Shown here: one piece after another, positions 1 through 12,300 of the stretch
Layout of the letters: every line of letters begins with the position of its first letter
How positions within the stretch are numbered: position 1 is the stretch's first letter
From: Parapristionchus giblindavisi
Lineage: Eukaryota; Nematoda; Chromadorea; Rhabditida; Diplogasteridae
Reading direction: 5' to 3'
Assembly: GCA_943737045.1 (NCBI GenBank)
Contig: CALSFV010000086.1
Coordinates: 335,187-399,186, forward strand
Length of the DNA stretch: 64,000 bases
Made by a program: the position numbers and the translations under genes
The notes under the pieces: generated by a model
What the model was told of the DNA's origin: nothing
The model's database searches: none
Seen by the model: only the letters and a program-made list of their open reading frames with translations

Positions 1-1042
1 AGAACAATGTATGTATAGGATACATGACAATGGGACAATGGCTAATATTTTGAACGACAGACAACGTTTTTTTCTGTTTTATTTCGTGCTGAAAGTCTGC
101 TTGACAACACAAAAAATACCTTCACCTGTGTGTGTATAATAAGAAGGGATTATGCTATCGTTCTAAACACCTAATGATTTAAATTGGTATAGAAATACTT
201 ATCAAATTACTCCACGGTTCATCAAGTAAAGTGACAAACTTGAAACACGGAACCATCGGGTCAGGAATGAGAGAATGACCATTAAAAGAGACAAACGTCA
301 TCCCTCTAGCTAGACAATGTTCGACTCATTACTCTACTATGAGTGGAATGAAAAGGAAACGAGATATAAATGGTTACTCATCCATGCATCTTATAGACGA
401 TTGATTTAGATATATAGATAGACTATTATTGGACTAGAGCAGAACACGGATGGATAATTGAAGAATTGATATACAGAAAAGAATAAGAATAAGACTAGAA
501 AATAGATAGATGGACGGAGCGATAAAGAGAATATCTAAGGGGTGAGAGGAATGAGAACAAAAATCAAATTAGAAATGATACTATGGATGAATGAATGTAG
601 ACGAAGAAGATGAAGGAGGAGGAGGAAGAATATGAAGATGAAGCTGAGAAGAGTATCACTTTCAATCAAATATGAAGAGGTCGACGGAGAAGATGAAGAC
701 ATGTCTATTTATGTCCCTTTATGAGACTGAGAAGAAGCAAAGAAACAGATACCGTAACCCCAAATCAACCTACTTCTTGGATTACAAAAAAAAGCAACAA
801 AATACAAGAATAAATATCCATTGCCAGTATTGAGATTCATGGAAAAGAATGATCATTCCAGTATTGGAAAGAGGATGATGTAACTAAATATACATCATAT
901 AAATATATCCCTAACCCCACTCCTCATCTCTCCAGTTCTCTTGCAACTATTTAATGAGAAAAAATAGTGAATATTATGAAGGCGTGCAAGGGAAGACATA
1001 GAAAACACTATCTGAGAGAATTCAACAACTGGAATATTTTCT
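1..1042. other. Gene-free purine-rich stretch
   Basis: I see no exon-like segment or convincing reading frame here. The sequence is AT-rich with runs of GAAGAAGA and GAGGAGGA around 600-700. The last 40 bases are weakly related, in inverted orientation, to sequence just outside the far end of the adjacent foldback (around 3110-3145), so the inverted homology once extended further than the near-identical arms. Confidence 0.5.
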
Positions 1043-3108
1043 GGTATCGACGAAAAATGAATTTTTCTGTTTTATGTGTGATAATTACAGGCTCCATGAG
1101 TGTAGTACACTGGTACTTGGAAATTGCTTCCAATTGAAAATTCGCTTCAGGGGGTGACCACACAACAATTTGGCGCCTTTTCCTAAAAGGTTGATTTCGA
1201 ACCCAATCGATTCGGGAGTGGGTGCAATCGACTCCTTGGCGAATTCTAAGAAACTATTGTCAAGGAGAGTTTTTTGATCAACGGTCAACGAAGGCTGGAA
1301 TTTGGGAATTTTCGGAAAAAATTTTACATTAAATTAATTCTCACTATTTTCCCATGGCCCAGGTAAATTTTTTATTTGCTCAATATCTTCTACATATTAT
1401 ATTACACCTTCAGTTTAAAATTCATAATTTTTAAAAAATACATAATTTGTGAACGAACCCGTTTTGTAACGACAATCTGAATTGTGGTGTGCTCCGACGA
1501 CGTTTCCTAATTTCTCAAATTGGTTTTTCGCTAGTTCTAAACATATTTTACCGCTGTTCTCGTCATGACTGAGCTATAGAACTACTCCTCGCCTTCGGAG
1601 TGCGCCTGCACGGTTTACGTGCTGATCACATTGTTGATCATACTTCTCATTTAAGTTTTATTCACTTATTCGTGTACGAGCTAGCTTACGAAGTAGTTAC
1701 CATACTCACGCCATTCCGTACTCTTTCTTGTCGGTTTTATAGACTGATCAGAGAAAGAGAGAGCATGCAAATTATTTTGTTTAAACGAGAAAATACGGAT
1801 ATTAGATGATATTTTCAATAATTTCTTTGCTGCCTTCTCCTTCTTTTCCTTATCATCTGCTGCTTCTGCAACATACATCTCATGAATGTCTACATCGAGG
1901 TACTCTACTGGGTTCTGGATGTATGAACAAAACGGGTTGTAGGGTAAAGCGAAACTCTATGTCTTGATAATTTTGCTACACATATTTATTCAATAAATGT
2001 TAATGATTAGAGAGTGAATCGCAACATAATGTTCCCTCGAAATCGGAAATACAAGGAACTGTTGATTGTTAACTTTTATTTTAACAAAACATTTAAAAAA
2101 ACACATAATAAATCGATAATCGATATCGACATATTAAAAATGAACAACGGAATCATTACCATTTATTGAATATAACAAAATTATCAAGACATAGAGTTTC
2201 GCTTTACCCTACAACCCGTTTTGTTCATACATCCAGAACCCAGTAGAGTACCTCGATGTAGACATTCATGAGATGTATGTTGCAGAAGCAGCAGATGATA
2301 AGGAAAAGAAGGAGAAGGCAGCAAAGAAATTATTGAAAATATCATCTAATATCCGTATTTTCTCGTTTAAACAAAATAATTTGCATGCTCTCTCTTTCTC
2401 TGATCAGTCTATAAAACCGACAAGAAAGAGTACGGAATGGCGTGAGTATGGTAACTACTTCGTAAGCTAGCTCGTACACGAATAAGTGAATAAAACTTAA
2501 ATGAGAAGTATGATCAACAATGTGATCAGCACGTAAACCGTGCAGGCGCACTCCGAAGGCGAGGAGTAGTTCTATAGCTCAGTCATGACGAGAACAGCGG
2601 TAAAATATGTTTAGAACTAGCGAAAAACCAATTTGAGAAATTAGGAAACGTCGTCGGAGCACACCACAATTCAGATTGTCGTTACAAAACGGGTTCGTTC
2701 ACAAATTATGTATTTTTTAAAAATTATGAATTTTAAACTGAAGGTGTAATATAATATGTAGAAGATATTGAGCAAATAAAAAATTTACCTGGGCCATGGG
2801 AAAATAGTGAGAATTAATTTAATGTAAAATTTTTTCCGAAAATTCCCAAATTCCAGCCTTCGTTGACCGTTGATCAAAAAACTCTCCTTGACAATAGTTT
2901 CTTAGAATTCGCCAAGGAGTCGATTGCACCCACTCCCGAATCGATTGGGTTCGAAATCAACCTTTTAGGAAAAGGCGCCAAATTGTTGTGTGGTCACCCC
3001 CTGAAGCGAATTTTCAATTGGAAGCAATTTCCAAGTACCAGTGTACTACACTCATGGAGCCTGTAATTATCACACATAAAACAGAAAAATTCATTTTTCA
3101 TCGATACC
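1043..3108. repeat. 2.07 kb foldback with near-identical 933-bp arms
   Basis: The left arm, 1043-1975, is the reverse complement of the right arm, 2176-3108. Base pairing is in constant register (paired positions sum to 4151) without an indel, and I noted one mismatch, at 1051. The loop is about 200 bp and holds a further 13-bp inverted match. Each arm carries exon-like blocks that follow a splice-acceptor-like CAG. In the right arm one starts near 2237 with residues NPVEYLDVDIHEMYVAEAAD. Another starts near 2859 and runs open to a TAA at about 3064-3066. I do not recognise these as a known protein. It may be a foldback transposon that captured host exons, or a recent inverted duplication. 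No target-site duplication was found. Confidence 0.85.
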
Positions 3109-4941
3109 GCACCTATGTCGATTTTCTCAGATAGCGTTTTATAGGGACATGAATGATGTAACCATATTCCAGTCTAGAGTTCTCATGTCATCCACCCAAA
3201 TAACCACAACAAAAGACATCATCTTCCAAGGATAGAAGGATAGACGATCTCTGAATGAATCTGACAATCTCACAACGACAGGTGGAGAATACTGAATAAG
3301 ATTGAAAGATGAGAGATCAAAAGGGGGATACAGATAGAAATAGTGAGAGAGATTCAACCATCCAACTATCTCTCATACACTAAATGTTTAATATACACGC
3401 AAACCGATGGAAGAGAATGCAAGAGAAAGAAAGAAGGAGGGAATAGATCAGAGATTGGACAAAGACAAAAGCACACTGACCAATATCAATTGAGTGATTG
3501 GCCAAATTAGAATGAGAATCGAAGAAGTCCTCCTCATATACATTTGATTAAGATAGAGTTTCCCATGGAACGCTTAGAAATGATAGAAATGAAGTGATTG
3601 ATAAACAAGTAACGAGACTTTCTTTAGAATACATATAGATAAATCAATATAAAATAATAAACACTGAAGCGAATAAAAAGATGAAATATCCAAAGTCTAC
3701 AAGAGAAGAAGAAGAAGCAGAAGAGGAAAATGTTGACACGTTCGCCATTTCTCTGTCTTCCCCTTCCTCTTCCTCCCTCTTCCTCCTCCCTCCCTCTCTC
3801 TCCCTCACAATCTCTCCAACTCTACAAACGACAGACAGAGAGTCAACCGGGGAATCTTTCCGAGTCTTGACAGAAGAGAAGACAAGTGACGAGTTGTAGT
3901 AGTAACGAATGAGGGAGAGAATGGGAGAGAGGGAGAAGGAGAGGGAGAGGGAGGGAGGAAGAGGGAGAGGGAGGGAGGGAGGAAGAGGGAGAGATAGATA
4001 GAGCTAGACAGAGAGGCGACAGAATCTAACAAAGTAGTTTATAATGATGTTGTGATGATCAAAAGATAGATTAGAACTCGAGACTGCAGACGCTAAAAAC
4101 ATGTAGGCCAACTGTTAGACACGAGACAGAGATAAAGAACGTCTCTCCCTCTACCTCTCCTTCCTCCTCAGTCTCCCTCTACCCCTCCTCTATCATTATC
4201 TGCCCACAATGAGTGATAACCTCATCCCCTCGGGGGAATATCCATCCCACTCCTTTGAACCAAACTAAAATAAAACTGCATTCCTTCTCATACACTCTTC
4301 TCACCACCCCCGAAAAAAAAAACAGATTTGCTCTTTTACAAATCCACAACAAAAAGTCTAATTTCAGGGGTGTCAGCACAAGTGCGAGACGGAGGATTGT
4401 CCACACATGATCCTCCATATTCATCAAACAACTTCCTCATCACCCTCAACGATGACATCGTCTGTCCTTCTCTCTACCCCCCATCTGTTTCTAATTGCCC
4501 TCTTACACTGAACAACTAGATGGAGAGTCCTTAGTCCCCGTTCTTTATATGCATGGTCGGTCATAAGTTTCTTGAATCCTAAGAATTTATAGATAAATGA
4601 GAAACTATGACAAAATGAGAAAGAGCAAGTAAAAGAAATGCATAATGGAAAGAGGCTTTGGAAGAACAAATGGAGAGATTCCCTCTACACGACAATGACA
4701 GGAAACCTGAAGAATGAAGAGGGATAGGGAGACAAAAGGAGAGGGAGAGGTAGAAGAGGAGAGGGAGAGGTAGAGGGACGTCCAACTTCAGAAGGACACA
4801 AACAACAATGGTATGGTAGACTGACGACGTAGATGGTGGGAGTAGAATGAGAAGAAGAGGAAAAGGGATTGAATAAACATTGTGTGTGGTAAAAGAGTGG
4901 AGATGATTTGAGAGAGAGGAGAGAGAGGTGGGGAGAAGAGG

Positions 4942-4983
<42 letters not shown>

Positions 4984-5084
4984 GGTAGGGGAGAAGAGAT
5001 GGAGAGGGAGAGAAGAAAAAAGCTGACTACAAATTCAGCCCCACCTCAACAATCATAGGTCGAATAGCTAGGTTATCAGTTTTC

Positions 5085-5224
5085 AAAATGCGGTCAGGCT
5101 TTTTGATTTTTGGCAAATTTGGCTCAAAATGCGGTCAGGTTTTTCGATTTTTGTGAAATTTTGGCTTAAAATGCGGTCAGGTTTTACGATTTTTCGGAAA
5201 TTTTGGCTCAAAATGCGGTCAGGC
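5085..5224. repeat. About 42-bp tandem repeat
   Basis: The motif AAAATGCGGTCAGG recurs at 5085, 5126, 5168 and 5210, spaced 41, 42 and 42 bp. The intervening units read roughly TTTTTCGATTTTTNGNAAATTTTGGCT. It is a short minisatellite with no coding potential that I can support. Confidence 0.8.
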
Positions 5225-5649
5225 TTGGTGCTTTGTAACATACTTTTCGAGCTATGTCAACAATGAACAATCACGGAACTTCCTTAACAAAACAACCTCC
5301 CATCACGTGAACTCGACAACGGAATGAAATTCATTTGTGTATGAATGGATGGAGGAGGACAACTGTTGATGAAAGATGGAATCGTATACATGAAGTACAG
5401 AGTGGAACAAAAGAAGAAGAGTAAGGATGAAAATATGAATGAATGAAGACACAGAAGGAATTCATCTGAATGAATTGAGAAGAACGGAAGTCAGAGAAGA
5501 AGAAGAGAGCGATGAAAAAAAGGAGATACAAGAAAATAAGAGAGACAAAGTTGAATAAGAAAAGAGAATAGAACAGAAGACATAGACATTGAGATCTATC
5601 GAGATACTCAATCGAAGAATCAACGATTGATGATGAGAGAGGTGGAGGA

Positions 5650-5835
5650 AAGGACAGAGGAAGAGAGAAAGGAGAAGAAGAGGTGGAGGAGAGGACAGAG
5701 GAAGAGAGAAAGGAGAAGAAGAGGTGGAGGAGAGGACAGAGGAAGAGAGAAAGGAGAAGAAGAGGTAGAGGAAGAGAGAAAGGAGAAGAAGAGGTAGAGG
5801 AAGAGAGAAAGGAGAAGAAGAGGTAGAGGAAGAGA
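5650..5835. repeat. Purine minisatellite, 41-bp then about 29-bp units
   Basis: A unit containing AGGACAGAGG recurs at 5651, 5692 and 5733 (period 41 bp). It then gives way to shorter units built on GGTAGAGGAAGAGAGAAAGG up to about 5835. One strand is almost pure purine. Confidence 0.7.
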
Positions 5836-6318
5836 AACAATGAAATATGGCATCAGTGATGTGAAGCATCGATGAAGAAAAAGAGTGTAGAATCATTCGA
5901 ATACAAAAGATAGAAATGAATTTATGATGAGATATACTATGATTCGTGAAAGAATGATAAAAAGAGATGAAGAATGAGAAGAATAAGAGGGGAATGAATG
6001 AATGAATACAACAAGTGAGAGATGAGAAAGGATAGATTAGATAGAGAGAGGGGGGGAGAGAGAGAGGGAGAGAGAGAGGGAGAGAGAGGTAGAGAGAGAG
6101 AGGGAAAGAGAGGGGAGAGGAATAAGCTGCCGATACTCTGTCCCCTCTTACTCGTTCGTTACTGCTTTCACGACGACAACAAGGAATGAGAGTGAGAGGG
6201 GATAGAGGGATAAAGAGAAAGAATAGAAAAGATGAATAAAAGTGTGTGATGTTGAAATCATTTGAGAATGAAGAAATAGTCCAGTCAAAAACATCCTACC
6301 GTAACCACTTTCAGTCCT

Positions 6319-9300
6319 TCAATCGATGTTGCTAATCGATAATGAACATAGATACCCAATTATTACAATTGTCCAATCACGATAAATCCTATTGAACGAT
6401 TGTTTTAAAAATATACGATTAGACACCTACAGTGAATTTTCAGCACGAAATCAGACTCCAAATCGAATCCGATGATGACTAACCTCGCGATTGTGTGTTT
6501 CACTGGCTCAACATCAGCTGTCTGCTTACTTGCTATGATTGATAATAAACACCTGCACTTGTTGGACTACTCATATACCGAAAACACAACACTTGAACAA
6601 AGAACCAAAGATCAAACAGGGGACACCACACCAGAAAATATAGGAAACGACAGAAAGTACAGTACACCACACCCACCAAACCAAGGAAAAAAATCAAACA
6701 ATTATACTTGCAAGCAAAGGATAGAAGTGAGAAGCGACAGACAGAAGAGAAGAAGTGAATGGGATTACGGTAAGTATTAGGCAAGAGAAAAATCGATAAA
6801 TGAATAAATGGATACCGTACCACTTGGACTGAGACAGACTTGATCAGTCTGACGAGCACGACGATTGGTCATATCAGAGAGAACGACTGGATCACATCTA
6901 GAGATCAGAAGAATATCATGATATATTGATTGATTAGAAAAGATATTATTGATTGAAGTACGAAGCTAACGAAATAAAAATATTTTTTGCTATTTCTAAA
7001 AAGTATAGGTCCTACGTATTGATCTGTGAGATTTATCAAAGGATATCTAATGCGCGCAAAACATTGATTCAACTGGTTCAAAGTACAAGAAAGGAGCATC
7101 AACGATCATTCGAAATATCAGCTACACTTCAGTAGTATATTACTAAAAATATTTATTTATTTAAAAAAATAAATTAAATAATACCTCTGCTCGTCCAATC
7201 TCTTACTCTGCATTCTCGTCAGTAGATCGAAGAAGTCCTCATCACACGGAACTTCCTTCAAATCCATAATTACTATATCAATAATTAATTTTATTATTAT
7301 TATTTCCATTGTATTTATAGCTCTCAGTACATTGTATGCATATCCAATCGGGAATAATCAAAAACACCAACATAACACATCAGTGTCGACCACATCTCTC
7401 ACACTCCACCACTCTTATTATCAGTTATCACTCTCACACACACAACATAATTCATTATATTTATATAATCTTTTCCCTCCTTTTACTCCCATTTACAGCT
7501 AATTGCTGTCTCTATTCCCTCTCAGGTGTATCAACCGTATTCTTTACCACACCCCGGGCATACTGAAAGACACACAAAAATCCATTTTCAATCAATAAAT
7601 CAATCAATACAAAATACAGTACCTTATCATCATGATCTCGTCCACTCGTCGCCAATTCTCCATCACTGGCTGATAGAAGACCCGATCGAGATAGACCACA
7701 GTCATCCATGTCAGAGTGAAGTGATCTGAATGAATAAATTATTGATTTAAAAAAATTATATTGCTTTATTGATTCGACAAACATATGAACAAGCAATTCA
7801 TCTACAATTGACCCAATAATGGTTTCTGAGGGCGCGTATCAAATATCAGATCGAAAACAATGTACATCTTGCGAGTATGAGACATGAAAGCCCCTGGTTC
7901 AACACTAATCTAGGTAGTCCATTACAGTGCACAAGTGAAAGCTACTTATTGAACAGCAATCTAGACAGATCTATCCATGTCATAACAATTTTGATGCAAC
8001 ATTAACGTGCCGTATTACTATTATTATTATTATTATTATTAATATCAGAATAGAATATATAATTTATCCTTTCATCGTCATTGCGTCATTATTAATATTA
8101 TTTTTTCTACAATATGATTCACCAGGTCAATTGAAGAGGAGAGATCAAAAGAGAATATACAGGGAGAACGAAACACGAATGCTGCTACTTGAACACTAAT
8201 CACAATATCCAGCTAACCTTCAGTTATATTAAAGTAATGAATTAATTAATTACTATTATCATCTTCATATTATTATCATCATTTCCTCTACAATACGAAA
8301 TACCATGATTACGAAGGGATAAGTGTAAAAAGTGAAATATACGGCAAGTTCGAACCACGAAAATTACTGGTTGAACATTGATCTCAACCGATCGCATCAG
8401 TGTCATATTAGAATAAAATTAGCCATTTTAAAATCTCCTATCATCACTTTATTTTTATCATTACTTTCTATGTAACATTTAGCTGTGCTAATAAATACTA
8501 GACAGAAAATGCTGGGAGTCTGAAACACAAAAGCTACTGGCTGAAAACACTAGTCTCGACCCATAGCAGTGAGCTCTCATTATAACAGAGTTGAACCTCA
8601 TTATAGTAATAGATAATTATTATTATTATTATAAATGAAATATCTGAATATTGGGTATTTTACCATATGATAGTTCCGGATTACCGAGAGCAGGTATAAA
8701 CAGCGCATATAATGAGAGTGAAACACGAAAGTGACAGGAATGAAATGCTTTGCAATTCCATATCCATTGAGAAATTAGTAAAAATAAGAAACTACTCAGA
8801 GAATAAAGTTAAAGATATAAAACGAATTTACTACAGTCTCATATTATTTCAAGTCACCAAATATGTTTCCAATGGAAACTTTCCATTGCCTCATGAATAA
8901 GGGATGGACAATTATTGTTTCATTGTCACAAGGATTCAGTAGCAAGTGTAGAAAGAGAAAGCATCTAGTTCGCATCAGACATGGCCTATGGTTATCCCAT
9001 GGGATAGACCCACCCGCAAAAATTGGCCTTTCATGGTTACCCACCCGCAAAATTGGACCATAAATTGATGATTTTCTTGAAATTTTCACGATTTTAGGGT
9101 TTTTATCTCTAAATCGGGTTACCCACACGCATTTTTGACCCAAAATCTAGGTACCCACACGCATTTGAAGAGCCTGGGATATTGATAGACCATCACTGGT
9201 TCGCATCGAATTTCTCCAAATAAAAATCAGTAATCACCGTACCTCAAGGATCTCGACAATCGAATGGGTGGTGAGTCAGCCTCGGGCAGCAATGAGTTGT

Positions 9301-12300
9301 CAATCACAATCTGAACTTATTCATTCAAGATCAAAGATCAAGAGGATCATACATTGCCATACCCTCGCTGTGCGAGGATTGACCCACTATATAAGCCCCA
9401 TTTTAGGCCACTTGATAAAAAAAGGAAGCTAAAAATTACGATTTTTAAGCGAAAATAACGAATTTTATGAATCAACCCATCCTATTTCGAGAATTGACCC
9501 ACTATATAAAAATAAAAGGCGAGGGTACCGAAAATGTATGAAGAGGATATACAGTAATAAAAAGAGTCAGTTATCGATAGATAGATAAATATGACTACCG
9601 TACCTCTCCATGTTCATCTATCATAGTCATATCTCCACCAGCCTCTCCAATCACTGTTCGTAGTTGTTCATTCGTCGTCTCCACCATACTGTCGTCGTGC
9701 ATCTACAATTAGATTCGTATTACTCCATCAATGGATAAAAAGCCAAAGTTTAGATAGTAGTCATAGTTTAGATAGTAGTGCATAAGGACCCATAGGTTAA
9801 CAAAATACATGAGTTTTCAATTTACAATGTGAATGACTGGTACCTAGTAGCCCCTAACTACAATCAAGACTCCGCCTCTTTCAGTCCTATCTCATTGTCA
9901 GTCTAATCACTCTTCTTCATCTCATTTCCTCATAGCTGTTCCTACTTCCATGATAACTTCTCGTTTCATTAACTATCTCTCTCTCTCTTATCTATCTATA
10001 GATGACTGACATCATCGTCTTCCCCCCAATACAGACAAATAGACATCCCTGACCATACAGATCAACATAATACACCGGAAGGCTGTTATAAGTGAGCAAT
10101 GACAGTAATGATATCACTTAATGTAACAGAATATGAAAACAATGTAGATATGTGGATAGAGACCAAGGTACACAGAAAGCATAGCATTCAGTCGAGAACA
10201 ACAAGATCTTCTGTATCTCTGCCGAGAATGACCAATTGAGTGCGAACATGACTTTTAGCACTGAATGAGTGAAATGAATTGACCCGACATAGAGAGAGAG
10301 TGAAAATGAAGAAGACTATTAAACCACCACCATCAATTTCCTTCTTTCACTCTCTCCTTTTGCTCCCTAGTAATTCCTCGAATGAGGAGGCAAAAGAATT
10401 CGTCATTAACTGTACCTAATACGAGACAAAGAAGGAGTAGAAGAAGGGTAAGGTTGAAGGTGGAGTAATGATTAAGTCAACCATCTCATTACTCCTCTTC
10501 CAAATGATCTATGCAATATGACAAACGACCACGGGTTTTAACTAAATCATAGACAGAGGAATACTCTAAAAATACATCTAGACCGATTTTCGTTCTTACT
10601 TCGAACGATAATGGCGTTATAGAAAGGGATACAGAGAATACAACAGGAATGAAAAAATGCAGCCAAATGAACCACTTCACGGGCAAACTGGACCTTGAAA
10701 TAAATGATCAAGAGCAAGTGAAACGTAGCTATGTAAACGGGGAAGACCACAAACGGAGGAGGAGGAGGATGGAATGAAATAACAGAGGCCCCGAAAGAGG
10801 AACGATTAAGCACACGGATGACATGTTTCTGTTTCCTCAGAAATAGGTCATTCTCCTTCCGCTATTGAAAGAGGGAAACGACGAAGAACAAGACATCAAG
10901 AGATAACAAAACGAAGACGTAACAAGTAAGAAAGTACTCTCTTTGTGAGTGGGGGGGGGGGGGGGGGGAGCGTTGAGAAGGGGATAATATCCCCCACATA
11001 CTCACTTAATTACATCCTTCAATTTCTATCTTTAAGCTCACAAGAGAGAGAGAGAGAGAGAAAAGAAATAAAGTGCAGATGGAACTCATCTAGTACATTC
11101 ATGCTACTAGATGGATGGCAAGAGTTCAGACACTCATTTCATTCAAGGGGAGTTACAAGAAGACTAAACGCCACTGCCACATGACCGATAAACTTTCTCA
11201 TTCTGCTTCTACCAACAGATCATCAACACTGAAGACTTCTCGACAACGATAGAGATAGGGAAGACCATAGAAGATACGACACAGTCAAAGATGTATTAGC
11301 TGCACACAATCACACGAATATTGAATGACACTACGGGGGAAGAGGCTCAAAGAGTTTCAAATTATTCATCATATGGTTGAAAAGAAACAACAATAAAGAC
11401 CGAATCACGAGCCATATTTAACAATTAGTCAAGGAACATTTTCATCTGCTAGCATAAACAACCACCTGCATGGTAGTAAGCACCTGTCTGATAAGTGTAA
11501 ATATCGAATCCAATTGGGGAAACTACTTGCAGCTATTGCCAATCACGATGCAAATGAGATTGAGAGACTGTCGGCCCAATGTGCGCGTATCCTACAGGGA
11601 TAAGGCTAATCACTGATAACAACGATGCCGTCATCAAGGTGTCGTCTTTCTCAGACGACGTCATCTATCGTCTGATTACTCTACTCATCATTCGTTATTC
11701 TTAGGCCGAACAGAGAATGGAGAGTTGATTAAAGTGCACGATAATGAGTCCCCTTTCATCACCAGGGTGCTCATTTCGAGTACAAGATACTAGTGATCTT
11801 TCGTTCTCTCATCTCATCGAGGATACTGATCATTGTGCTGACACAACCCTCGACACGCTTGAACTGATCGCGCCACCGTATCATCGTCATCACTCCAATT
11901 CAATTCACCCCAGTGTCACAATACAGAGTATCTATTCATAATATCACATTAGAGGTGATAAATAAAAATGTTAACACCACATAACATTGACTATTAAAAA
12001 TGAATGTGTCGCGATAAGGGAGATGAGGGGCAGGGGACAATTTATGCAACACTGTGCAGAAATCCTCCTTGCTTAATATCAACGGAAAATGATAGAATAA
12101 ATCGGATTCAATAAGTCCTGCACATCATTGAAGATGTAAGTACCAAGAATGACACAAAGAGAAAGTGTAGATCGGATTATGAAACACTTATGAGAACAAG
12201 AGTCTGTAGTAGAAGATGAACATGAAGATGAGAGAAAGAAGGCAATCAACTCACTTTATTCGACTTCACACGCATTCTGAGACAAGGAAAAAGAGGAGAG

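Larger units (their letters stand above)
3109..6318. other. Intergenic, simple-sequence rich
   Basis: This lies downstream of the minus-strand Pins/LGN-like gene. It contains polypurine or polypyrimidine blocks at about 3760-4000, 4720-5010 and 5640-5840, a (GA)n run at 4949-4979, a GAGAGGGA-type block at 6040-6120 and the 42-bp tandem repeat listed separately. Reading frames here are Ser/Leu/Phe/Pro-rich translations of CT repeats, so I call no gene. Confidence 0.5.
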
